Source: Bacteroidales bacterium (lineage in GTDB: Bacteria > Bacteroidota > Bacteroidia > Bacteroidales > UBA932). Taken from it: 64,000 nt of DNA. The position numbers were made by a program, and so were the translations under genes. The DNA is taken from the NCBI GenBank assembly GCA_017430365.1, contig JAFRNC010000001.1, positions 310,001 through 374,000 of the forward strand, in the 5' to 3' direction. Numbering within the stretch: position 1 is the stretch's first letter; every line of letters starts with the position of its first letter. The notes under the pieces were generated by a model. The model was not told where the DNA came from. It worked only from the letters and a program-made list of their open reading frames with translations, and made no database searches. Shown piece after piece: positions 33,365-41,567 of this stretch.

Positions 33365-34240
33365 ATGAACATTTTGACTTTTGATATCGAGGAGTGGTAT
33401 CTGGAGAGCATGCGGAACAATCGCAGTGAAAAGTATGCAGAATACGATTCCTATCTGGGAAGGATCCTGGATCTGTTGGACGAACGGCAATTGAAAGCCA
33501 CGTTTTTCTGTGTTGGGAAAATGGGCGTCCTTTTTCCTGAAGTAATCCGGAGAATTCATTCCCGCGGTCATGAGGTGGGGTGCCATTCCAACATACATAC
33601 ATGGCTGAACAAAATGAATGAAGCAGAATGCCGTGAAGATACGCATGAAGCTGTTGACTCATTGGAACAGTGCATTGGAGAAAAAGTCAGGAGTTATCGC
33701 GCGCCTGCTTTTTCCATAGGAGGGAGCAATAAGTGGTCTTTTGAAATACTGGCCGAAAACGGGATAGAAAGAGATGCCTCTGTTTTCCCTTCGGCCAGGG
33801 ATTTCGGAGGTTTTCCAAATTTCGGGCACAAGGCTCCCGTGATTGTTGATTATCAGGGGACTGTCATCAAGGAGTTCCCGGTGTGTATGACAAAAATACT
33901 GGGCAAAGAAGCTGCGTATTCAGGGGGTGGCTATTTCAGGTTTTTTCCTCTGTCATTCATCGAAAACCGAATGGCGCTTAATGGCTATAATATGTGTTAC
34001 TTCCATATTAACGATTTGATTCCTGAAACAAAAGGATTGGTCAGCAAGAAAGAGTATGAAGCCTATTTCCATGAACCGGGCACTTTGAAAGCTCGCTATT
34101 CCCGGTTTGTAAAATCTAATTTGGGGAAGAAACACGCTTTTGACAAGATGTCGGATCTGATCCGTCACAGAGATTTCATGAATCTTCAGAATGCAGACTG
34201 TCAAATAGACTGGGAGACAGTACCGGTTGTTAAATACTAG
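33365..34240 (+). CDS. Polysaccharide deacetylase (NodB-fold)
   Basis: The 291 residues match NodB-type carbohydrate esterases, particularly the group found with exosortase/capsule loci. ILTFDIEEWYLE supplies the catalytic Asp and metal Asp, GCHSNIHTW is the metal-binding His-x3-His, and SYRAPAFSIGG is motif 3. FFCVGKMGVLFPEVIRRIHSR lies between. No signal peptide is visible, so it probably acts on a cytoplasmic lipid-linked intermediate, removing an N-acetyl group that may then be acylated by an ATP-grasp or GNAT enzyme of the locus. Start at 33365 follows the family N-terminus. Last gene of the AT-rich block. Confidence 0.87.
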   Translation: MNILTFDIEEWYLESMRNNRSEKYAEYDSYLGRILDLLDERQLKATFFCVGKMGVLFPEVIRRIHSRGHEVGCHSNIHTWLNKMNEAECREDTHEAVDSLEQCIGEKVRSYRAPAFSIGGSNKWSFEILAENGIERDASVFPSARDFGGFPNFGHKAPVIVDYQGTVIKEFPVCMTKILGKEAAYSGGGYFRFFPLSFIENRMALNGYNMCYFHINDLIPETKGLVSKKEYEAYFHEPGTLKARYSRFVKSNLGKKHAFDKMSDLIRHRDFMNLQNADCQIDWETVPVVKY

Positions 34241-34267
34241 AATAAGAATCATCAAATATCATTAATC

Positions 34268-35164
34268 ATGACTTACTACACCATGCCGGAAACGAGAGCG
34301 TTTCTTGAGAGTATAGGGATGCCGGGCGGCGACCTCTACGACCTGCCGACATCTGAAAAACGTTTCCCTGACGGGGGACAGTACCGTTTTGAGGTTCCTG
34401 GCATTCAGGGACCCGGCCCGATGAGGGCCCTTCTCGAGGCCTTGGATGAATACGGTGTGCAGATCCATCGCGTCACCCAGACCAAGGGCATCATGTTCCT
34501 TACCGATGAAGAGATATCGCAGATGGTGGAATATGCAAAGAAATGGAAAGTACAGCTTGTCCTTGCGTGCGGTCCGCGTGCGACTACCGACACTTCCGCA
34601 TCCGTGAAGACGGAAGAGGGCCAGCGTATGGGCTACCGCCTGCGCGGCGAGGAACAGATCGCGCGCGGCATCGAGGAGATTCGGCGCGGTGTCCGCCTGG
34701 GCGTCCGCGGTTTCCTGATTTACGACGAGGGTCTGCTGTGGGCGTTGGGTGAAGCACGCAAGCGCGGCTTCATTCCGGCCGACTGCCATTTCAAGGTAAG
34801 CGCCCACTCCGGCCACGGCAACCCCTGCTCTGCCCATGTGCTGGAAACTCTAGGTGCCGACAGCATCAATCCTGTGCGCGACATCCAGGTGCAGATGCTC
34901 TCTGCGATGCGCGCCGCAATCGACGTGCCGATCGACCTTCATACGGAGAACCCCAAGTCGAGTGGCGGTTTCATCCGCCACTACGAGGTGCCCGATTTCA
35001 TCCGCGTGGCGGCTCCCGTCTATCTGAAGACCGGCGGTTCAGTCGCTGCCAACCATAGCTACGACACGACCGAAAAAGAAGCCAGGCAGCGTGCCAAGCA
35101 GATCCTTCTCGTCAAGAGGGTCATCGATACCTATTATCCGGAAGCGGTCGTATCTCCTAAATAA
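34268..35164 (+). CDS. TIM-barrel-like protein of unknown function (U32-peptidase-like annotation in relatives)
   Basis: The 298 residues look like a single-domain barrel: PGIQGPGPMRALLEALDEYGV, IHRVTQTKGIMFLTDEEIS, VQLVLACGPRATTD, MGYRLRGEEQIARGI with GVRGFLIYDEGLLWALGEAR, then FKVSAHSGHGNPCSAHVLETLGADSINP and VPIDLHTENPKSSGG. I recall relatives in anaerobes being labelled peptidase U32, but the U32 signature is not evident, so I do not assign a peptidase. From here the base composition turns GC-rich again. It is 6 bases ahead of the C-C-bond lyase gene, with which it presumably cooperates. Confidence 0.6.
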   Translation: MTYYTMPETRAFLESIGMPGGDLYDLPTSEKRFPDGGQYRFEVPGIQGPGPMRALLEALDEYGVQIHRVTQTKGIMFLTDEEISQMVEYAKKWKVQLVLACGPRATTDTSASVKTEEGQRMGYRLRGEEQIARGIEEIRRGVRLGVRGFLIYDEGLLWALGEARKRGFIPADCHFKVSAHSGHGNPCSAHVLETLGADSINPVRDIQVQMLSAMRAAIDVPIDLHTENPKSSGGFIRHYEVPDFIRVAAPVYLKTGGSVAANHSYDTTEKEARQRAKQILLVKRVIDTYYPEAVVSPK

Positions 35165-35170
35165 TCGCAC

Positions 35171-36310
35171 GTGAGACACCATAGCTACAATTCGACTTTC
35201 TCTTTCGTAAAGGCTCCGGTAGAGTTCAACAAGTATACCGATCGCGATACACTCCAGTACTGCCTCGGCGCCACGCTCTACATGCCGGGAACAAAGGATA
35301 TCAAGGACAAGGTCGTGCAGCATCAACTGGCCGTGACTTCCCTGGTCATGTGCTGTGAAGACGCCATCAAGGAGGAGGACCTCCCTGCGGCGGAGCAGAA
35401 TATCCTTGACCACATGGATTTTTTCGCTGACCTGATTGAAGCCGGTAAACTGACGCACGACGACATCCCCCTGATTTTCGTCAGGGTGCGCAATCCCGAA
35501 CAGTTCCAGCGCTTCTCCGACCGTATGACAGCGAGGCAGGCTTCCGTGCTGACGGGATTCAACTTCCCTAAGTTCAGCAGCAAGAATGCCTTGACGGTAC
35601 TCCAGACGCTAGTCAGGGTCAACAACCGTCTTGGTGTGGTGCTCTATGGAATGCCCATCCTTGAGGGCCCCGAGATCGCATTTCGCGAGCTTCGAAATCA
35701 GGAGCTGCTGCTGTTGAGGAACATTCTGGAACCTTACCGCGACCTGATTCTGAACATTCGTGTCGGTGGAACCGACATGTCTTCACTGTTCGGAGTGCGC
35801 AGGGGAATCAACTCTACCGTCTACGACATCATGCCGGTGCGGGACGCATTGTCCGATGTGCTGAATTTCTTCAACAGATACAACGACTATTGCGTGTCTG
35901 CCGCGGTCTGGGAGTATTTCCGCGCCTATAAGAACGACGATATTGATGACGTCATCAGGATGAATTTCCACAATGCCCTTATCAAGGGACAGGATATAGT
36001 CAACCCGGCCATCGACGGCCTGTTGAAGGAAGTCCTGATAGACCGTGCCAACGGTTTCGTCGGCAAAACCATCATCCATCCCACACATGCCAAGTTCGTG
36101 AACGCCATGTTCACGGTGGTGGAGGAGGAATACAACGATGCCCTTCAGGTGCTTCACACTTCCGGCGGCGTCGTAAAGAGCGCCCGTGGGGATAAGATGA
36201 ACGAGATCGGTCCTCATCGCCGCTGGGCTGAAAAGATAGTCAAACGCGCCGAGGTCTACGGAGTCATAAAGAATGAAGATTCCGTACTTTCCCTGGTTAT
36301 GGGTAATTGA
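35171..36310 (+). CDS. HpcH/HpaI aldolase/citrate lyase-family C-C bond lyase
   Basis: The 379 residues match the C-C_Bond_Lyase group of CitE-like TIM barrels, which cleave or form carbon-carbon bonds in hydroxy-acyl substrates with a divalent metal. Landmarks are GATLYMPGTKDIKDKV at 36-51, SLVMCCEDAIKEEDLP, the conserved arginine strand IPLIFVRVRNPEQF, LYGMPILEGPEIAF (acidic metal ligand), LNIRVGGTDMSSLFG, and KTIIHPTHAKFVNAMF near the end. Start codon at 35171 is ATG-like or GTG (gtgagacac), directly after the TIM-barrel gene. Ter-type stress operons carry related lyases, but no TerD genes are here. Confidence 0.8.
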   Translation: MRHHSYNSTFSFVKAPVEFNKYTDRDTLQYCLGATLYMPGTKDIKDKVVQHQLAVTSLVMCCEDAIKEEDLPAAEQNILDHMDFFADLIEAGKLTHDDIPLIFVRVRNPEQFQRFSDRMTARQASVLTGFNFPKFSSKNALTVLQTLVRVNNRLGVVLYGMPILEGPEIAFRELRNQELLLLRNILEPYRDLILNIRVGGTDMSSLFGVRRGINSTVYDIMPVRDALSDVLNFFNRYNDYCVSAAVWEYFRAYKNDDIDDVIRMNFHNALIKGQDIVNPAIDGLLKEVLIDRANGFVGKTIIHPTHAKFVNAMFTVVEEEYNDALQVLHTSGGVVKSARGDKMNEIGPHRRWAEKIVKRAEVYGVIKNEDSVLSLVMGN

Positions 36311-36321
36311 TCATCAGAAGA

Positions 36322-37263
36322 ATGAAAATAGTTTTAGGTACCATGAACTTTGGCCCCCAGTTGGATCTGGAGGCCAGCCGCACGATGGTGAAAGCCTATC
36401 TGGCCACTGGTGGCCGCGAGTTGGATACGGCATATGTGTACAACGACGGCGTTACGGAGAACTACCTCGGCGAGATATTGCCCGAATTGCCTTCTTCCGG
36501 CTATGAGATTGCCACCAAGGTGCATCCCCGGATCACCGGGAAACTGGACCGGGAGACCATCCTGCTGGAATTCAACGAATCGCTGCGCCGCATGAAACGC
36601 GACGCTGTCGATCTGCTTTATTTCCACTTCCCTGATGGCAAGACCCCGGTTGATGGAGCATTGGAAACAGTTGCCGAACTGCACGGGCAAGGAAAGATCA
36701 GGGAACTCGGGCTCAGCAACTACCCTGCCTGGCAGGTGGTGGAAATCGCTTACAAGTGCGACAAGATCGGATGTCCCAGGCCGACGGTATATCAAGGAAT
36801 GTACAACGCTTTGTGCCGCAATGTCGATCCGGAGCTGTTTCCCGCCATCAGGAGTCTAGGAATGCGGTTCTATGCTTTCAACCCTCTGGCCGGCGGCCTG
36901 CTGACCGGAAAGCACAGGCATTTCGAGGACGCTCCGGAACCGGGCCGTTTCGCCCGTCTTAAGAGCTACCGTGACCGCTATTGGAAGCATTCCTATTTCG
37001 ATGCCATCGATCAGATCAAGCAGGCCTGTGATGCCGAGGGCGTTCCCATGGTGGAAGCGGCATACCGCTGGCTAGTGAATCATTCACATATGGATGCCGG
37101 CAAGGGCGACGGCATCCTGCTGGGCGCTTCGAAGCAGGAGCAGATGGTACAGAACCTTGAAGCGGCGGGAAAAGGACCGCTTTCTGAAAATATCGTTTCG
37201 GCCATGGACGAGGCTTGGGAGATGGCCAAGCCCGACAGTCCGGCTTATTTCAAGTTCTTTTAA
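36322..37263 (+). CDS. Aldo/keto reductase
   Basis: The 313 residues form an aldo/keto reductase barrel close to the aflatoxin-aldehyde reductase (AKR7) branch. MKIVLGTMNFGPQ begins strand 1; the catalytic set is Asp-Tyr in ELDTAYVYNDG, Lys in EIATKVHPR and His in LLYFHFPDGK. AFNPLAGGLLTGKH is the typical NADPH-binding loop and GASKQEQMVQNL the cofactor tail. ATG at 36322 is used instead of an upstream TTG. It likely reduces an aldehyde or ketone produced by neighbouring lyase or decarboxylase enzymes. Confidence 0.9.
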   Translation: MKIVLGTMNFGPQLDLEASRTMVKAYLATGGRELDTAYVYNDGVTENYLGEILPELPSSGYEIATKVHPRITGKLDRETILLEFNESLRRMKRDAVDLLYFHFPDGKTPVDGALETVAELHGQGKIRELGLSNYPAWQVVEIAYKCDKIGCPRPTVYQGMYNALCRNVDPELFPAIRSLGMRFYAFNPLAGGLLTGKHRHFEDAPEPGRFARLKSYRDRYWKHSYFDAIDQIKQACDAEGVPMVEAAYRWLVNHSHMDAGKGDGILLGASKQEQMVQNLEAAGKGPLSENIVSAMDEAWEMAKPDSPAYFKFF

Positions 37264-37271
37264 GAAACTGC

Positions 37272-38615
37272 ATGAATATTTCTGAGACCTTCTTCCGGGC
37301 GATAGATGAGGTCGCCCAGCGGGAGATACCGGAGGAGGTTATGGCCAGGGCCAGGCGCTCACTGCTGGATTATCTGGCCGTTACTTGTGCAGGCGCTGCA
37401 TTTCAAAAAGAGAAACTGCAGCGCTATTTTGCGTTTGCCGAACCGGAAAAGGGGGATTTCAAGGCTATAGGAACCGGGAAAAGTCTGACTTTGAAGGAAG
37501 CGGTTTTCCTGAACGGCCTGAATGCGCATGCCCTTGATTTCGATGACGGGACCAATTCGGGCATCATACATCTGGGCTCACCGATCTTCTCGCTCCTGCT
37601 GCCGCTGGCTCAGCGTTATGGAAAAAGTGTCGAAGATGTGCTGAAGGCTGCTGTTGTCGGCTATGAGGCATCTTATACAATGGCCGTATCCATCCAGCCA
37701 CGGCACAAGGCTCTTGGCTTCCATGCAACCGGGACCTGCGGGATGCTGGGGGCCACGTTGTCTGCGGCATATATGCTCGGTTTCACAGAAGAAGAGCGTT
37801 TCCAGGCATTCGCCACGGCATGCGTCGCCGCTTCGGGCATGTTGAAAGTACTGGACGACGGCTCGGAGCTGAAACCCTATAATGTGGCCAAGACCGCTTT
37901 ACTGTCGCTGACAAGCCTTCAACTCGCCAAATCAGGCTTCAAGGGTCACTCCGATCCACTGGGGGGATACCGCGGTTTCCTGAAGATGATGACGGGTGAT
38001 GAGAATACGGCGATAAAACCGACTTTGCTGGACGGCACTTACGCCATCATGAAGAGTTACACCAAGCCCTATGCGTCATGCCGCTATACCCATCCTCCCG
38101 TTGAGGCCGCCATTCATCTGCGCAATCGATACGGAATCGGCCCGGATAGCGTCAGCAGCATCCGTGTCAAGACTTACGACCTTGCCGTGTCGGGGCATGA
38201 CCATACCGATGTGAAGGGCGCTTATTCCGCCAAGATGAGTACCCCTTACAGTGTCGCCGTCGCCCTTGCCTATGGAAAGGCCGGCCTGCAGGAATTTGAG
38301 GAAGAAGTTCTGACCGATCCTGACATCAGGTCCCTTACGGGGAAAGTGGAAGTAGTCGCCGACGAGGACATGAGCCGGTCATTCCCCGGGAAGCAAAGTG
38401 CTTTGCTGACCGTTTGTACCGCCGACGGCAACTATTCCGAGCAGGTGGATTTTCCCAAGGGCGAACCGGAGAATCCTTTGACTGAAGATGAATTCCGCAG
38501 CAGGTACGAGGCTTTGATGTCGTATGGAGGAGTTGGCTGGGACATTTTTACTGCCGTATATGATAAAGTCCATGAGAACGGGACCACAGTCCCGGAACTG
38601 ATACAAAACTTATAG
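37272..38615 (+). CDS. MmgE/PrpD-family dehydratase
   Basis: The family includes 2-methylcitrate dehydratase (PrpD) and iron-independent cis-aconitate-type enzymes. The 447 residues start at 37272 (MNISETFFRAIDEVAQREIP), 8 bases after the reductase stop. Landmarks are LLDYLAVTCAG, FLNGLNAHALDFDDG (conserved active-site His-Asp region), HATGTCGMLGATLSAA, YTKPYASCRYTHPPVEAA and the C-terminal small domain (EQVDFPKGEPENPLTEDEF). With the lyase and hydratase genes nearby, a role in dehydrating a branched tri- or dicarboxylate is likely; a complete methylcitrate cycle is not encoded here. Confidence 0.88.
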   Translation: MNISETFFRAIDEVAQREIPEEVMARARRSLLDYLAVTCAGAAFQKEKLQRYFAFAEPEKGDFKAIGTGKSLTLKEAVFLNGLNAHALDFDDGTNSGIIHLGSPIFSLLLPLAQRYGKSVEDVLKAAVVGYEASYTMAVSIQPRHKALGFHATGTCGMLGATLSAAYMLGFTEEERFQAFATACVAASGMLKVLDDGSELKPYNVAKTALLSLTSLQLAKSGFKGHSDPLGGYRGFLKMMTGDENTAIKPTLLDGTYAIMKSYTKPYASCRYTHPPVEAAIHLRNRYGIGPDSVSSIRVKTYDLAVSGHDHTDVKGAYSAKMSTPYSVAVALAYGKAGLQEFEEEVLTDPDIRSLTGKVEVVADEDMSRSFPGKQSALLTVCTADGNYSEQVDFPKGEPENPLTEDEFRSRYEALMSYGGVGWDIFTAVYDKVHENGTTVPELIQNL

Positions 38616-38621
38616 TCCGTT

Positions 38622-39749
38622 ATGGTAAACCAGGAGAATCTTTTTGAAGCGCTGGACCGTCTTGGCGTGAAGTTTTTCACGGGCGTTCCGGATTCATTGT
38701 TGAACGATTTCTGCCTCTATATGAGCAGCAATATACCCGACTGCCGCCATGTGATGGCAGCCAACGAGGGCAATGCCGTCGGCATCGCTGCCGGCCATTA
38801 TCTGGCCACGGGGAACATCCCTCTGGTATATATGCAGAATTCAGGGATCGGCAATGCGACGAATCCCCTGCTATCGCTCACGCATGACTGTGTCTATGGC
38901 ATCCCGATGATCCTTGTCATCGGCTGGCGCGGCGACCCTTCGGTCAAAGACCATGCTCAGCACAGGAAGCAGGGTGAACTGACGCCCATCCTGATGAAGG
39001 ATATGGATATCCCATATGAAATCCTTGACAGTGACGATACCGTCGTCGACAAGTTCACATGGGCGGTGCAGAAAGCGAAGGAGATTTCCTCGCCGGTGGC
39101 TATTATCGCCAAGAAAGCAATATTGACGCAGAAAGAGAAAAAGCAGGTCTATCCCGAAAGCCCGCTTATGAATCGCGAGGAAGCCATCTCTGCGGTTCTT
39201 GATATCCTGGGAACGGATGCGGTGTATCTCGGTACCACAGGGCGCGCCACTCGTGAGCTGCACGAGCAGTTGAAAGCACATGGCATCGGAGAGGGACACG
39301 AGTTCCAGAATGTAGGCTCGATGGGCCATGTCTCGTCGGTCGGTCTGGGTATCGCCTTGGGACGGCCCGACGTGAAGGTGGTCGTTTTCGACGGCGACGC
39401 CGCTGCGGTCATGCACATGGGCGCCCTGGCGACCAACTGCCGGTATAAGGCCGGCAATCTGGTCCATATCGTACTGAACAACGGCGTCAATGAATCGGTC
39501 GGCGGGCAGAAGTCCGCCGGAAGGGTCATCAACCTGACTGAAGTCGCCCGTGCATGCGGGTATAGGACACTGGGGCATGCCATTGAGTCCAAGGAAGCGC
39601 TTCAGAATGCGCTGCAGGGACAGGTGACCGGCGGGATGCCGCTCTTCATCGACGTGCATGTTCGTCAAGGAATACGCCCTGATATGCCCAAACTGAACAT
39701 CGACCATAAAGGACAGAAGACCGCCCTCATGGATCTTTTGATGAAATGA
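38622..39749 (+). CDS. Phosphonopyruvate-decarboxylase-like TPP enzyme
   Basis: The 375-residue single-chain enzyme resembles phosphonopyruvate decarboxylase (Ppd/AepY) and fused sulfopyruvate decarboxylase. It has LGVKFFTGVPDSLLND and the Glu of the Pyr domain in AANEGNAVGIAAGHYLATG, GWRGDPSVKDHAQHRKQG, and the TPP/Mg motif VVFDGDAAAVMHMGALATN with LNNGVNESVGGQKSAG. It would decarboxylate a 3-substituted pyruvate to an aldehyde. PEP mutase, needed to make phosphonopyruvate, is absent, so the real substrate may be another 3-substituted 2-oxo acid. Six bases after the PrpD gene. Confidence 0.88.
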   Translation: MVNQENLFEALDRLGVKFFTGVPDSLLNDFCLYMSSNIPDCRHVMAANEGNAVGIAAGHYLATGNIPLVYMQNSGIGNATNPLLSLTHDCVYGIPMILVIGWRGDPSVKDHAQHRKQGELTPILMKDMDIPYEILDSDDTVVDKFTWAVQKAKEISSPVAIIAKKAILTQKEKKQVYPESPLMNREEAISAVLDILGTDAVYLGTTGRATRELHEQLKAHGIGEGHEFQNVGSMGHVSSVGLGIALGRPDVKVVVFDGDAAAVMHMGALATNCRYKAGNLVHIVLNNGVNESVGGQKSAGRVINLTEVARACGYRTLGHAIESKEALQNALQGQVTGGMPLFIDVHVRQGIRPDMPKLNIDHKGQKTALMDLLMK

Positions 39750-39751
39750 TA

Positions 39752-41083
39752 ATGAAACGGATTGCTTTTCTCGTTATCGCCCTTCTGTCGTTTACGCTCG
39801 GGTGCAACGCCCAGGAGTATGTAGACGACGTCGGAAGTGCCGGTGCCCAGAACGCCGTAAAGAAGGCTCACCAGATGACGGATTTGGAATTCGTCCCGTT
39901 GCAGAAGTTTTACGCCAATCCGAAAAAGACCTATCAAAAGAATAAGAAAAGCAAAGGCTTGATTTATTCCGAGGTGCAGGAACCCAATACTTTCGTAGGG
40001 ATCGATGTCAGTTTCCATACGTTCATGACGGCCATGCATAATCCCCGAAGTGTTCTTTATACAGAAGACATCAGCCGGCTGCCTTATCACGGGGGGAAGA
40101 GTTCTGGAGCATATTACGGTACTGTTTGCAGTGGTTTTGTTTCTTATGCATTGGGTTTGGACGTGTATATGATAACCTACGACGTCCCGAATGCCGGTTC
40201 CATGTTACTGGTCGAAGATCAGTCAGCGAAAGGGCTTCAATTGGCCGATGTGTTATGGCAGAAGGGCCATGTAGCTTTGGTCACGGGGATAAGGCGAAAC
40301 AAGGAGACGGGCGAAATCGTCAGGATAGAAATCAGCGAAGCATGGAAATCAGGGTGCCGGAGAAGGGTGAAGAACAGCGAAGATGATTTCAACGCCATGT
40401 TGCGCGAAGGCAAATGGAAGATATACCGTTATAAAGACCTTGACAAAAACACATATACGCCATGGCCCGAGTTCGTGGCTGTAGAAGGGGAAGAACCGGT
40501 GGATTTCCAATACAATGATGCGATCTGTCCCAACCGGGGAGATAAGTCTTGCTATATTGCTGGTGACACAGTTGTATTGAACATTGCCAAGGGATATGGC
40601 CGGCTTGAGATATACAAGGATGATGAACACTATCAAACTATCAAGTTGGGTGACGATTTGGATATTGCCCTGAAGGACCTGCCGTATGGCGACTATAAGG
40701 CCAGACTGAAAAAATGGCCGAGAAAAAGTGAGTTCACGTATTGGAAAGTGGTAGATATCCAGGTCACAGCCGACAAAGACCGTCAACGGATCGCGTTTCA
40801 TTCAGAGAACGCCAAGCCAATTTATCTGGAATTCTGCTATCTCAAGGGAACCCGTCCCGAGTGGGGTGTCCAGGTCCTGAGCGCCAATGACATTGAAAAT
40901 GGATTCGTGGAAGTTGGATCCCTGCAGAAAAAGAGGCTGAGCCAGCCGAAATACACCATGTATGTGAAGGTCCATTTTGAATGTGACTATGGCCGGGTGA
41001 TCAACCGGCCGGTATTGTGGGAAAAGAGTAAAAACAGTAATAATTCAATCTCAGATGATTCACTTGACGACACCACTGGGTGA
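39752..41083 (+). CDS. Secreted/lipid-anchored protein with a papain-like (NlpC/P60-type) domain
   Basis: The 443 residues start with a lipoprotein-like signal (MKRIAFLVIALLSFTLGC, Cys near 18). The first 230 residues include YYGTVCSGFVSYALGLDVYM and KGHVALVTGIRR, which fit the Cys and His of NlpC/P60 or CHAP-type cysteine peptidases; a third polar residue is not obvious. The C-terminal 210 residues are beta-rich and unrecognised. It may trim or anchor peptide-bearing material in the periplasm. An alternative ATG at 39746 overlaps the previous stop. It overlaps the fumarase beta gene by 29 bases. Confidence 0.62.
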   Translation: MKRIAFLVIALLSFTLGCNAQEYVDDVGSAGAQNAVKKAHQMTDLEFVPLQKFYANPKKTYQKNKKSKGLIYSEVQEPNTFVGIDVSFHTFMTAMHNPRSVLYTEDISRLPYHGGKSSGAYYGTVCSGFVSYALGLDVYMITYDVPNAGSMLLVEDQSAKGLQLADVLWQKGHVALVTGIRRNKETGEIVRIEISEAWKSGCRRRVKNSEDDFNAMLREGKWKIYRYKDLDKNTYTPWPEFVAVEGEEPVDFQYNDAICPNRGDKSCYIAGDTVVLNIAKGYGRLEIYKDDEHYQTIKLGDDLDIALKDLPYGDYKARLKKWPRKSEFTYWKVVDIQVTADKDRQRIAFHSENAKPIYLEFCYLKGTRPEWGVQVLSANDIENGFVEVGSLQKKRLSQPKYTMYVKVHFECDYGRVINRPVLWEKSKNSNNSISDDSLDDTTG

Positions 41084-41567
41084 GGATGTTGTTCGTTCCC
41101 TTAAAGTCGGAGACGTAGTTACCATTTCGGGCGACATCTACACCGGCCGTGACGCCGTACTTCCCAGGATAGTGAAAGCGGCTGAAAACGGTAAATTGAA
41201 GGATTTGAATATCGACCTGCAGGGATCGGTCATTTTTCATACCGCTGTTTCTCCCGCAGGCGTCGGACCGACGTCCAGCAATAAGCTGGAGATTGAGAGT
41301 ACGTTCGATCCGTTGTCCAAGGCAGGAGTCAAGATGCACCTCGGCAAGGGCGCTATCTCGAAAGAGACTGTTGCCGCACTTGCGAGAAATAATGCCGTTT
41401 TTGCCATCATTCCCCCTGTGACAGCGCTTTTGGGCAGTCAGACCGTCGAACAGGAAATCGTCGCCTTCCCAGAATTGGGGATGGAGGCGTTCAACAGGCT
41501 GAAAGTAGTGGAATACCAGGCTATAATAGCCGCAGCGAAAGGAGAGTCGATTTATGATCAGCATTAA
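41055..41567 (+). CDS. Fumarate hydratase class I / tartrate dehydratase beta subunit
   Basis: The 170-residue protein is the swivelling beta domain of two-subunit class I fumarases or tartrate dehydratases. Motifs are GDVVTISGDIYTGRDAVLPRI, FHTAVSPAGVGPTSSNKLE and MHLGKGAISKETVAAL. It precedes the alpha subunit by an overlap of 14 bases, the reverse of the alpha-then-beta order in many genomes. In this locus it likely hydrates an unsaturated dicarboxylate other than, or in addition to, fumarate. Confidence 0.9.
   Translation: MIHLTTPLGEDVVRSLKVGDVVTISGDIYTGRDAVLPRIVKAAENGKLKDLNIDLQGSVIFHTAVSPAGVGPTSSNKLEIESTFDPLSKAGVKMHLGKGAISKETVAALARNNAVFAIIPPVTALLGSQTVEQEIVAFPELGMEAFNRLKVVEYQAIIAAAKGESIYDQH

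Noticed and set aside
34268..35164. Peptidase U32
   Set aside because: I recall this label on relatives, but I cannot see the U32 signature, so the protein is left unassigned.
35171..36310. Tellurite-resistance (Ter) stress operon
   Set aside because: The C-C bond lyase family occurs in Ter operons, but no TerD, TerB or phosphoribosyltransferase genes are present.
38622..39749. Phosphonate (aminoethylphosphonate) biosynthesis cluster
   Set aside because: Only a Ppd-like enzyme is present; no PEP mutase or AEP transaminase next to it, so the name is not justified.
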